A DNA stretch of 64,000 bases, from positions 50,884 through 114,883 of the forward strand of contig JBJXFE010000053.1 in the NCBI GenBank assembly GCA_046153875.1. Direction: 5' to 3'. Every line of letters starts with the position of its first letter. The first letter of the stretch is position 1. Positions 17,799 through 25,500 of this stretch are shown here, one piece after another. Both the position numbers and the translations under genes were made by a program. The notes under the pieces are model-generated. The model was not told where the DNA came from. It did no database searches and worked only from the letters and a program-made list of their open reading frames with translations. The stretch is from JBJXFE01 sp046153875 (GTDB taxonomy: Bacteria > Planctomycetota > Phycisphaerae > Phycisphaerales > UBA1924).

Positions 17799-17829
17799 TT
17801 GACACTAGGGGGGGGGGGTAGTCTAGATT
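17799..17829 (+). promoter_or_regulatory. Promoter with a G11 tract in the spacer (copy A)
   Basis: TTGACA (17799-17804), a 19-base spacer holding eleven consecutive G (17808-17818), and TAGATT (17824-17829). From the -10 to the ATG is 24 bases, and AAGGAGGTG (17840-17848) is the ribosome site. The same geometry recurs in copy B. A change in tract length would alter the spacing, as in known slipped-strand phase-variable promoters; here that is inference. Confidence 0.65.
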
Positions 17830-17852
17830 GGCGCGTACGAAGGAGGTGCGGC

Positions 17853-18752
17853 ATGAAGAGGCTCTTCACGTCGGTGTGGGTCGTCGTCTGCTTGGCCGCG
17901 TCAGCAAGCGCGACCACGAAGACGTTTGTACCGAGCAGCGGAATATGGAATGACGTGAACAACTGGAGTCCGTCGGGTCTGCCGACCGTCAACGACAACG
18001 TGGTCATTCCAGGCGGCAAGGTCTGCAACGTGGACATCACCACCGCGACCGCGCAGACGATGGAGGTCTACGGCACGCTCAACATCCAGCCGGGCAAGAA
18101 GCTCACGCTCGACCTCTACACCTCGAATGTGCCCCTGGATTCGATCGTGGACGGGATCGTCACGTTGGTGCACGACAACACCGGGTTCGGCACCCTGACG
18201 TTCGCCCAGGGCACCCACACGGTCACCGGCGATGGGCGCATCGCGGGCCAGGAAGTGACCTGCACGATCGAGGTCGGCTCGAGCTCCATCCTGACCAACG
18301 AGCTGGCGGGCTCGGGCGAGGGAATCCGGGAGAGCCTGACGATCCGCGGGTTGACCGCATCGGGGCAGACCAACGGGACGTTCGTCAACCAAGGGCTCGT
18401 CGAGGCCGTCGGGCACCTGACCCTCCACGCCGACACGATCCTCGATGACGACGGGACGGGCCTGTGGAAGGCCGTGAGCTGCAAGACGGTACTTCAGTTC
18501 GATCGGCAGGCCCTGGGGCTGGACGGGGACTTCCAACTCGGGTGCGGGAGCAAGTTCCTGTTCAACGCGAGCATCAAGACCTGCGGAACACTGATCTACA
18601 ACTCAACCGGGATCGACGTGGAGAACAGCGCGACGTTCCAGTACGCCGCCTTCTCCGGTTCGCAGGCCAATCCGGGCTCGGCCACGCCGCCCGTGACGTG
18701 CAACAACCCGTGGACGGTTTCGGCGGACGATTGCTGCTGTGTGTGCCTGTGA
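17853..18752 (+). CDS. Secreted beta-type surface protein (module copy A)
   Basis: A 299-residue protein with a signal peptide (MKRLFTSVWVVVCLAASASA), beginning TKTFVPSSGIWNDVNNWSPSGLPTVNDNVVIPGGKVCNVD. This W...NNWSP.G.P...D.VVIP.GK.C.V...A....V.GTL.I..G..LTL pattern starts many secreted beta-helix/G8-like proteins. No catalytic motif is seen. The C-terminus is cysteine-rich (DDCCCVCL). The start is fixed by AAGGAGGTG four bases before the ATG. It is paralogous to 41885-42835 (KTCGT, NPGSAT, VTCN.P..VSAD are shared near the end). It is transcribed away from its dockerin partner, and I infer that the two act together at the surface. Confidence 0.85.
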   Translation: MKRLFTSVWVVVCLAASASATTKTFVPSSGIWNDVNNWSPSGLPTVNDNVVIPGGKVCNVDITTATAQTMEVYGTLNIQPGKKLTLDLYTSNVPLDSIVDGIVTLVHDNTGFGTLTFAQGTHTVTGDGRIAGQEVTCTIEVGSSSILTNELAGSGEGIRESLTIRGLTASGQTNGTFVNQGLVEAVGHLTLHADTILDDDGTGLWKAVSCKTVLQFDRQALGLDGDFQLGCGSKFLFNASIKTCGTLIYNSTGIDVENSATFQYAAFSGSQANPGSATPPVTCNNPWTVSADDCCCVCL

Positions 18753-18792
18753 GCCCCCGCGTTCCGCCAGACCAGGGTATCCTTCGGGCGCG

Positions 18793-19860
18793 ATGCGTCG
18801 GACTGCCGGCCTCATCCCCGTTCTGCTCGTGAGCGCGAGCGCGGTCGCGCAGGTCCGCGAGTTCCGTTTGGGCGACGACGGCCAGTGGGTCGAGCGCGCC
18901 CGCGCAGCGCCCTCCGCCGACGAAGCGGCGATCGCGCAGGCCCGACTCCGCCTCGCCGAGGACAACCCCGACGCCGCGCTGACGATCCTCGACACCTGGA
19001 TCGAGGCACACCGACGCACCGATCACCCGCTGCTGCCCGAGGCGTACCTGCTCCGCGGTGACGCCCGCACCGCCTCCGGGGACGAGTGGTGGGCGCTGTT
19101 CGACTATGAGCTGCTCGTCAAGGCGTTCCCGGGGTCGCCCGAGTTTGTGACCGCCCTGGAGCGCGAGGTCGAGATCGCCGTGCGCTACATTGGCGGCATG
19201 CGCCGCAAGCAGTGGGGGCTGCGATGGATCTCGGCGGTTTCCGACGGCGAGGAGCTGCTCGTCCTCACCCAGCAGCGGCTCCCGGGCAGCCGCCTCGCCG
19301 AGCGGGCCGCCATCGAACTGGCCGACTCGTACCACCGGCGCAACGAGCTCGAACAGGCCGCGGAGATGTACGGCATCCTCCTGCGCCTGTACCCGCGCAG
19401 CGAGTACCGTCGGCGCGCCATGGTGCGGCTCGTCGATACGCAGGTGCGCCGCTACCACGGCGCGAAGTACGACGCACGGGGGCTGAGGGAGGCCCGCGAC
19501 CTGGTCGAGGACTTCCGTGCGTCCTACCCCGCCGACGCCGACCAGGCCGGCCTGAACGAGGACCTGCTCAACCGAATCGACGAGCAGCTCGCCGCCCAGG
19601 TGCTCGAGCGGGCCCGGTTCTATGACCGCCGCGGCGACCCCGTCTCGGCGCGGTTCACCCTCCGCCGGCTCGTCGAGAAGCACCCGGGCACGACCGCCGC
19701 GACCACCGCCCTCCGGACCCTTCGCGATCGCGGCTGGGCGTTCGAAGCGTCCACCCCCGCACCCGCCGCCGCACAAACCGCCCCAACGCAGCAGCCCGCT
19801 CCCGTGAACCCCAGCACACCTCCGCCTGCCGCGTCCCCGGACACCCGGAGGACGCCATGA
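18793..19860 (+). CDS. BamD-like TPR protein of the cell envelope
   Basis: A 355-residue protein with a signal peptide (MRRTAGLIPVLLVSASAVAQ) and tandem TPR-type helices: AAIAQARLRLAEDNPDAALTILDTWIEAH; ALFDYELLVKAFPGSPEFVTALERE; AAIELADSYHRRNELEQAAEMYGILLRLYPRSEYRRRAMVRL. The last matches the YfiO/BamD repeat, a component of outer-membrane protein assembly. There is no lipobox, unlike enterobacterial BamD. The tail is a Pro/Ala/Thr-rich linker. The stop overlaps the LptE-like gene (ATGA), placing two envelope-assembly proteins in one operon with ftsH just downstream. Confidence 0.78.
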   Translation: MRRTAGLIPVLLVSASAVAQVREFRLGDDGQWVERARAAPSADEAAIAQARLRLAEDNPDAALTILDTWIEAHRRTDHPLLPEAYLLRGDARTASGDEWWALFDYELLVKAFPGSPEFVTALEREVEIAVRYIGGMRRKQWGLRWISAVSDGEELLVLTQQRLPGSRLAERAAIELADSYHRRNELEQAAEMYGILLRLYPRSEYRRRAMVRLVDTQVRRYHGAKYDARGLREARDLVEDFRASYPADADQAGLNEDLLNRIDEQLAAQVLERARFYDRRGDPVSARFTLRRLVEKHPGTTAATTALRTLRDRGWAFEASTPAPAAAQTAPTQQPAPVNPSTPPPAASPDTRRTP

Positions 19861-20393
19861 TCGTTGATGTCCTCCGCCGCTCGGCTCCGCTTTGCTGCTT
19901 TGCTGCTTTGCTGCTTTGCTGCTTTTCGTGCGCCTCCGACCCCGCCGACGGCTACTCGTTCAAGTCCACCTACGCCGAAGACGTGCGCTCCGTCGCCGTG
20001 CCCATCGTCGAGAACCGAACCTTCACCAAGGGGCTCGAGGTGCGGCTCACGGAGGCGATCATCAAGGAAATCCAGCGCTCGACGCCCTGGGTGGTCACGT
20101 CGCGCGACCGCGCAGACGCCGTCTTCGCCGGCGCCATCACGGATTCGCGCCTCCGCGCGATGTCCATCGCCCGCGGAACCGGCCTGGTCCTGGAGCAGGC
20201 CGTCGAGCTCTCCGTGGACTTCGACCTGCGCCTGGCGCGCTCCGGGCGGGTGCTGGTCAGCCGCCGTTCCTTCGACGGCGTCGCCTCGTTCGTTCCCTCC
20301 CGCGGCACCGGCGAGCGGATCGAACTCGGCGAAGCCGCGGCCGTACAGGAACTGGCCCGCGACATCGTCGCCGAGCTGCGGTCGAACTGGTGA
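19857..20393 (+). CDS. lptE: LptE-like LPS-assembly lipoprotein
   Basis: A 178-residue exported protein. YSFKSTYAEDVRSVAVPIVENRTFTKGLEVRLTEAIIKEIQRSTPWVV matches the LptE family, which plugs LptD and helps insert LPS in the outer membrane. The signal peptide ends LCCFSC, an imperfect lipobox with Cys25 as the likely lipidated residue. Codons for residues about 12-23 are made of an eight-base tandem repeat (19891-19922), which is remarkable because a change of one or two copies would shift the frame. The start overlaps the BamD-like gene stop by four bases. The family assignment rests on the N-terminal motif and the length. Confidence 0.8.
   Translation: MIVDVLRRSAPLCCFAALLLCCFSCASDPADGYSFKSTYAEDVRSVAVPIVENRTFTKGLEVRLTEAIIKEIQRSTPWVVTSRDRADAVFAGAITDSRLRAMSIARGTGLVLEQAVELSVDFDLRLARSGRVLVSRRSFDGVASFVPSRGTGERIELGEAAAVQELARDIVAELRSNW
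19891..19925 (+). repeat. Octanucleotide tandem repeat (tttgctgc)x4 in the lptE signal peptide
   Basis: Four perfect copies of tttgctgc (19891-19922) plus ttt. The repeat is translated LCCFAALL-type in the annotated frame, and the other two frames also stay open across it. Eight is not a multiple of three, so gain or loss of a unit would change the reading frame. Confidence 0.9.
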
Positions 20394-20455
20394 GCGTCGC
20401 GGCCTAGCGTTTTCGGACCCCGCCGCGTGAATCCCCCCGCGCCGCGGTCCGAAGA

Positions 20456-22558
20456 ATGATGCCAGTGCCCACCGCGAACCACGATCATCCCTCGCGCGAC
20501 CCGAACCGTCCGATCGACGCCCATCCCGCGTCCGACGGGGGCGGCGATCGCCCCCAGCCTCCGCCGCCCACCCCCGGGGGCGGCCGCGGTGGCCCGCCGC
20601 GCCGCCCGGGCGCCGGCCCGACCATCCCGCCCAGCCGCGGGCTCTTCGGCCTGGTGAGCCTGGTCCTGCTCGCCGTCCTGCTCTTCATGATGTACAACGC
20701 CGGCGGCCAGGGGCAGAAGATCACCCTCGAGCAGTTCCGCACGCGCTGGACCAGCGGGCACATCATCGAAGACAGCGTGGTGATCCGCGACGACCGCGTG
20801 ACCGCGCGCCTCAAGAAGGGCCCCGACGGCCCGGAGCGTGCCGTCGAGGTCACCTTCAACGTCGCGGCCCGCGAGGTCGTCACCACCAAGGTGATGGAGA
20901 TCACCGGCGAGAAGGCCCAGGTCCGCCCGACGTCGGTCTGGGCGCCCTTCCTGTGGTTCTTCCTGGCCCCGCTCGCCGTCATCTTCCTGGTGTTCTGGCT
21001 CATCTCCCGCGGGCTCCGCAACGCGGGCGCGGGCGGCGGGATGCTCGGCAACTTCGGCAAGTCGCGCCACCGCATGATGTCGAAGGAGATGACCGGCATC
21101 ACCTTCACCGACGTCGCCGGCATCGACGAGGCCAAGGACGAGGTCCAGGAGATCATCGAGTTCCTCAAGAACCCCAAGAAGTTCACCAAGCTCGGCGGGC
21201 GCATCCCCCGCGGCGTGCTGCTCGTGGGCGAGCCGGGGTGCGGCAAGACGCTGCTGGCCAAGGCCATCGCCGGCGAGGCCGACGTCCCGTTCTTCTCCAT
21301 CAGCGGGTCGGACTTCGTCGAGATGTTCGTGGGCGTCGGGGCGTCGCGCGTCCGCGACCTCTTCAAGCAGGCCAAGGAGAACGCCCCCTGCATCATCTTC
21401 CTCGATGAGATCGACGCCGTGGGCCGGCGCCGCGGGGGCGGGTTCACCACCGGCGGGCACGACGAGCGCGAGCAGACCCTCAACGCCATCCTCGTCGAGA
21501 TGGACGGGTTCACCACCACCGACGGCGTGATCGTCATCGCCGCCACCAACCGCCCCGACGTGCTCGACCCCGCGCTCATCCGCCCGGGCCGGTTCGATCG
21601 CCAGATCGTGGTGCCGCTGCCGGACCTCAAGGGACGCCTCGAGATCCTCCGCGTCCACGCCCGCAAGGTGAAGCTCGGGCCGAACGTGGACCTGGAGCGC
21701 ATCGCCCGCGGCACGCCCATGTTCAGCGGCGCCGACCTGGCCGCCATCATCAACGAGGCCGCCATCGCGGCCACGATGCACAACAAGGACTTCGTCGAGC
21801 AGGAGGACATGGAGGAGGCGCGCGACAAGGTCAAGTTCGGGCGCGCCAAGAAGTCCCGCGTCCGCGAGAAGGACGAGAACAAGCTCGTCGCCTTCCACGA
21901 GGCCGGGCACGCCGTCCTCCAGTGCCTGCTCCCCGACGGCGACCCGCTCCATAAGGTCACGATCATCCCCCGCGGCGGCATGGGCGGGGCCACGTTCGCC
22001 CTCCCCGAGAAGGACCGTATGGGGTACAGCCTCAAGTACCTCCGCTCCACGATGCGGGTCGCCTGCGGCGGTCGCATCGCCGAGGAACGGGCCATGGGCG
22101 ACGTCTCGTCCGGGGCCTCGGCGGACATCGCCACCGTCACCCGCATGGCCCGCACCATGATCGAGGAGTGGGGGATGAGCCCGCGCCTGGGCTTCCTCCG
22201 CTACGCCGCCACCGACACCCGCGAGATGTTCATCCCCGAGCGCGGGTACTCGGAGGAGACCGCCCGCATCATCGACGAAGAGGCCCGGCGCATCGTGGAC
22301 GAGGCCTTCCAGGACGCGACGCGCCTGCTCAACGACAACTGGGAAAAGGTGGACGCCGTCGCCGGCGCGCTGCTCAAGTACGAAACCCTGAGCGCCGACG
22401 AGGTCCACAAGCTCATGCGCGGCGAGCGCCTCGACAAACCCACGGTGAGCGAGCTCCTCGCCGCCGAGGCCCGCAAGAGGGCCCGCGAGGTGCCCGCCGA
22501 GCCGACCCCGCGCCCCGAGACGGGGTCATCGCCCGGCGCCCTGCCGAGCCCGGCCTAG
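20456..22558 (+). CDS. ftsH: ATP-dependent zinc metalloprotease FtsH
   Basis: A 700-residue membrane AAA protease that degrades misfolded and regulatory inner-membrane proteins. It has a proline/glycine-rich N-terminal extension (about 1-60, longer than usual), two membrane helices (61-80 and 162-183) flanking a periplasmic domain, Walker A GEPGCGKT (258-265), Walker B CIIFLDEID (312-320), second-region-of-homology RPGRFDR (376-382), and the zinc site HEAGH (481-485), with a downstream acidic zinc ligand expected in the SAD region (SSGASADIATVT). The start is ATG 20456 (ATGATG). It follows the lptE-like gene by 62 bases. Confidence 0.97.
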   Translation: MMPVPTANHDHPSRDPNRPIDAHPASDGGGDRPQPPPPTPGGGRGGPPRRPGAGPTIPPSRGLFGLVSLVLLAVLLFMMYNAGGQGQKITLEQFRTRWTSGHIIEDSVVIRDDRVTARLKKGPDGPERAVEVTFNVAAREVVTTKVMEITGEKAQVRPTSVWAPFLWFFLAPLAVIFLVFWLISRGLRNAGAGGGMLGNFGKSRHRMMSKEMTGITFTDVAGIDEAKDEVQEIIEFLKNPKKFTKLGGRIPRGVLLVGEPGCGKTLLAKAIAGEADVPFFSISGSDFVEMFVGVGASRVRDLFKQAKENAPCIIFLDEIDAVGRRRGGGFTTGGHDEREQTLNAILVEMDGFTTTDGVIVIAATNRPDVLDPALIRPGRFDRQIVVPLPDLKGRLEILRVHARKVKLGPNVDLERIARGTPMFSGADLAAIINEAAIAATMHNKDFVEQEDMEEARDKVKFGRAKKSRVREKDENKLVAFHEAGHAVLQCLLPDGDPLHKVTIIPRGGMGGATFALPEKDRMGYSLKYLRSTMRVACGGRIAEERAMGDVSSGASADIATVTRMARTMIEEWGMSPRLGFLRYAATDTREMFIPERGYSEETARIIDEEARRIVDEAFQDATRLLNDNWEKVDAVAGALLKYETLSADEVHKLMRGERLDKPTVSELLAAEARKRAREVPAEPTPRPETGSSPGALPSPA

Positions 22559-22641
22559 GCCCCCTCTCATCGCCTTGCTCGGGTTGAGCGTTGAGCTCCC
22601 GGGGAGTTTGCCGGCGCTCCGCGCGCCCCTACGCTGGTGGC

Positions 22642-23004
22642 ATGACCGCCAACGCCGTCGTCTCCCGCTGGTCCGATCTGCCCGTGGACCGCCCGATGCC
22701 GCTGCTGGAGCGCCGGCGCGTCATCGGCGACAAGGCGATGATCTCGCACATCACGCTCCGGCGCGGGTTCATCGTGCCCACGCACCAGCACGAGAACGAG
22801 CAGTTCTCCGCGGTGCTCTCCGGGCGGCTGCGCTTCGGACTGGGGGCCGACGGCACGCCTCAGCGCCGCGAAGTGACGGTCGGGCCGGGCGAGGTCATCC
22901 ACCTGCCGTCGAACCTGCCGCACTCGGCCGAGGCGCTGGAGGACACCGTCGTGCTCGACATCTTCAGCCCGCCGAGCGCGACGACGGGGATCGATCGTCG
23001 CTGA
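22642..23004 (+). CDS. Cupin-domain protein
   Basis: A 120-residue single cupin barrel. Motif 1: HQHENEQFSAVLSGRLRFGLG (two His and a Glu as metal ligands); motif 2: PGEVIHLPSNLPHSAEALEDT (third His). The spacing is typical of small metal-binding cupins. ATG 22642 is taken; an upstream frame from 22591 lacks the family N-terminus. Substrate unknown: such proteins may be isomerases, dioxygenases or binding proteins. No partner gene is evident; it is convergent with the SRPBCC gene, with ten bases between the stops. Confidence 0.85.
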   Translation: MTANAVVSRWSDLPVDRPMPLLERRRVIGDKAMISHITLRRGFIVPTHQHENEQFSAVLSGRLRFGLGADGTPQRREVTVGPGEVIHLPSNLPHSAEALEDTVVLDIFSPPSATTGIDRR

Positions 23005-23014
23005 ACCGGCGTGC

Positions 23015-23497
23015 CTACCGCGTCTCCGAGTTCTCCGCGTGCCGCTTCAGCGCAACACCGAACAGTTCATCCCACCCCGCGCGTTTCGACTTCAGGTCCG
23101 CGTCGCTCGTGCGCCCGAGCAGCGCGTCGGTGAGGCGCAGCGTCGTCGTGCCCCCGGACTCCTCGAGCGTCAACTTGATCATCGACACCGTCGGCCCGCC
23201 CCAGTCCGGGCTGATGTGCCCGACGGCCTCGATCGCGTGCGGCGGGTTCCACACGAGGGTCGTGTACCACAGCACCCCGCCGTGCCGCCCGCCCGCGCCC
23301 CAGTGCTCCACCCACCGTCCGCCCGGGCCGGGCTCGATCGACACGCCCGTGGAGCGCGGGTCGGTGAAGAAGCTCGCCGGCCACCACGCCGCGGTCTGGG
23401 AGACCAGGGCCTTCCACACGCGGTCGCGCGGGGCGTTGATCGTGTAGGTGAGCTCGATCGAGGCGTGCGCTGCGTCGAGCGGGGTGGTCTTCGGCAT
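23015..23497 (-). CDS. SRPBCC/AHSA1-family protein
   Basis: A 160-residue START-like fold protein. It opens with the family strand IELTYTINAPRDRVWKALVSQ, then WWPASFFTDPRSTGVSIEPGPGGRWVEHWG, and ends in the long helix (AGWDELFGVALKRHAE). The AHSA1 group bind hydrophobic ligands or act in stress responses. It is divergently transcribed from an ArsR-type regulator across a short intergenic region with a perfect palindrome, an arrangement common for this pair. Regulation by that repressor is likely; the ligand is unknown. Confidence 0.86.
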   Translation of the reverse strand: MPKTTPLDAAHASIELTYTINAPRDRVWKALVSQTAAWWPASFFTDPRSTGVSIEPGPGGRWVEHWGAGGRHGGVLWYTTLVWNPPHAIEAVGHISPDWGGPTVSMIKLTLEESGGTTTLRLTDALLGRTSDADLKSKRAGWDELFGVALKRHAENSETR

Positions 23498-23545
23498 GGC
23501 GTTCCTCCGGGCTGGTGCGGCCGGTGAAGGGCAAGGGCGGGAGGC

Positions 23546-23577
23546 TTGAAAACTTTACCAGATAGTATACTATAAGT
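23546..23577. promoter_or_regulatory. ArsR operator/promoter region
   Basis: A perfect 12-base palindrome, atagtatactat (23562-23573), within a markedly AT-rich island in otherwise GC-rich DNA. TTGAAA at 23546 and TATAAG at 23571 (19-base gap) form a weak rightward promoter toward the ArsR gene that overlaps the palindrome. It is a plausible autoregulatory operator for the ArsR/SRPBCC pair. Confidence 0.7.
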
Positions 23578-23612
23578 CCATCGGCCCGCCCGGTCCGCAC
23601 CCGAGAACGCGC

Positions 23613-23954
23613 ATGGTCGTGCCGCCCGCCCGCACACTCGACCGCGTCTTCGCCGCGCTCGCGGACCCGACCCGGCGCGCGATCGTCGCGCGCCTCGAAC
23701 GCTCCCAGGCCACTATCTCCGACCTGGCCGGGCCGTTCGACATGACGCTCCCCGCGGTGTCGAAGCACCTGCGGGTGCTCGGCGGGGCCGGGCTGGTGCG
23801 GGTGCGCAAGCGCGGGCGTTCGCGCTTCGTGACACTGAGGCCGGGTTCCCTCGGAGAGGCCGCGGCATGGCTCGACCGGCGCGCCCGTTTCTGGCACGTT
23901 GGCCTGGGCGCCCTCAAGGCGATGAGCGAAGCGAAGCCCGATCCGACGCGCTGA
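23613..23954 (+). CDS. ArsR-family winged-helix transcriptional regulator
   Basis: A 113-residue regulator: VFAALADPTRRAIVARLERSQATISDLAGPFDMTLPAVSKHLRVLGGAGLVRVRKRGRSRFVTLRP is the complete ArsR helix-turn-helix and wing. It lacks the metal-binding ELCVCDL cysteines in helix alpha-3, so it is probably not a metal sensor. The end (WLDRRARFWHVGLGALKAM) resembles regulators paired with SRPBCC/AHSA1 genes. ATG 23613. It probably binds the palindrome at 23562-23573 and controls both itself and the divergent gene. Confidence 0.9.
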   Translation: MVVPPARTLDRVFAALADPTRRAIVARLERSQATISDLAGPFDMTLPAVSKHLRVLGGAGLVRVRKRGRSRFVTLRPGSLGEAAAWLDRRARFWHVGLGALKAMSEAKPDPTR

Positions 23955-23972
23955 GGCGGTCCGGCCGCCCGC

Positions 23973-25256
23973 TCACGGGTCCAGCGGCTCGAGCTTCCCG
24001 AAGACCCCGTCCTGCTCCAGGTTCGGCCCTGCCGCGAAGTAGAGGTGGTTGGTCCGTCCGAGCCGCACGCCGTTGCCGAAGAGCACGCCCCAGATGCCGT
24101 CGATCATGATGGGCGCGCCCTGCTCATCGCGGACGTAGTCGATGTAGCGGCCGGTGTCGCGGTCGAAAGCGACGATGGTTCCGTCGCCGAAGTTGGAGAC
24201 CAGGAGCGTTCCGCTGAGCGCCCCGAAGTCGTCGGGCGCGATCGCCATGCCCCAGGGCGCGTTCAGCTCGAGGCGGTGCTCGAAGGCCCGCAGGAACCGC
24301 CCCTCGGTGTCGAACACGCCCAGGTACCCGTACCCCGGGTAGGCGTCCTCCTCCCCCGGGTCGTCGCCGATCCGCGCGAACGTCGTGTACACCTCGCCCG
24401 CGTGGTACCAGAAGTTGTACGGCCCGTACGTGTCCGTGGCCTGTTCCGGGTGCTTGAAGTCGCCCGCGATCCGCACGCGCTTGAACTCGTGGTCGAGCAC
24501 GATGAACGACTCGAGCCCCATGTCCGCGATGAACAGACGGTTCCCCGACGGGTAGTCCGTCACGGCGCACCCGGTGAACATCGACGCCTCGACCGAGTGG
24601 TCGAACATCGCCACCGCCGCCGTCTGCCCCGTGGTCCATCCGCTCACATTCCCGTCCATCGTCACGAAAACGAACTTGCTCGGGCCGGTGATCCCCTCGC
24701 CCGAGACCACGAAGTCGGTCAGCGAGTGGCCCGTATAGACCTGCCCGGTGGGCTGCGATTCCTTATCCGGGTGCGGGTAGAACAGGCGCGACGTGGGGAT
24801 GGTCACGACCTTCAGCTCGTCCTGGTAGAGCGGCACGCCGGAGACGTCGCCCACGTACGTGGTGGTCGTGCCGCTGCCGGCGTTGGTGATCCAGAAGTGC
24901 CCGCCCTCGCCCGCGGGCCGGATGGTGATGCCCCAGCCGTCAAGCAGCAGCGGGTCCACCATGACGGTGGGGTTGAACTCGGGCCGGTTGGCGACGAGGT
25001 TGACCTGCCGATAGGCGTTGCGGCGGCCCCGGGCGTGGGGGGCGTCGGCCCGCGGGCGGGTGCGCGTCATGATCGGGTGGACGAGCTTCGCGGCCTGCTG
25101 CGCGTACTCCTCGTGCGTGAGCAGGTCGGCGCGCGGCCCCGCGGACGCGACGCCGGGCGAGGCCTGGGCCGACCCGTCCGCACGCGGCTCGGGCTCGCTC
25201 GATGCGCACCCGGCCAGAGCTCCCGCCGTCAGCACCGCGATCGTGACGTGCCTCAC
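23973..25256 (-). CDS. Lipoprotein of the TIGR03118-like beta-propeller type
   Basis: A 427-residue lipoprotein: signal peptide MRHVTIAVLTAGALAGC with the lipobox LAGC at Cys17. The body carries NLVANRPEFNPTVMVDPLLLDGWGITIRPAGEGGHFWITNAGSGTTTTYVGD and repeated strands (GDGTIVAFDRDTGRYIDYV; LGVFDTEGRFLRAF) like the TIGR03118/NHL-type six-bladed propellers of planctomycetes and acidobacteria. The closing ANHLYFAAGPN-type strand is present (GRTNHLYFAAGPNLEQDGVFGKLEPL). Probably a periplasmic or surface binding propeller; no enzymatic motif seen. The family name is from memory of the motif, without a search. Confidence 0.75.
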   Translation of the reverse strand: MRHVTIAVLTAGALAGCASSEPEPRADGSAQASPGVASAGPRADLLTHEEYAQQAAKLVHPIMTRTRPRADAPHARGRRNAYRQVNLVANRPEFNPTVMVDPLLLDGWGITIRPAGEGGHFWITNAGSGTTTTYVGDVSGVPLYQDELKVVTIPTSRLFYPHPDKESQPTGQVYTGHSLTDFVVSGEGITGPSKFVFVTMDGNVSGWTTGQTAAVAMFDHSVEASMFTGCAVTDYPSGNRLFIADMGLESFIVLDHEFKRVRIAGDFKHPEQATDTYGPYNFWYHAGEVYTTFARIGDDPGEEDAYPGYGYLGVFDTEGRFLRAFEHRLELNAPWGMAIAPDDFGALSGTLLVSNFGDGTIVAFDRDTGRYIDYVRDEQGAPIMIDGIWGVLFGNGVRLGRTNHLYFAAGPNLEQDGVFGKLEPLDP

Positions 25257-25500
25257 CGTTCCTCCTTGCGCCCCATCCCCCGATTCCGGCGCGCGCCACG
25301 GCGCGCCCGGGCACGATGACCGCGCGCCATGAGCCGCGCGTGTGCGCCGCGTGAACTCGGCGCTAATCCGGAGATCGTCGAATTGCGCCCGCGCTCACGC
25401 GGGGTTCATGCCCCCTTCGCGCGCGCCGGGGTAGCTTGCGCACCCTCGGTGGATCGGAGTCCCGCGCGTCCGTGCGGCGCGCCAAGAAAGGAATCGCCCC

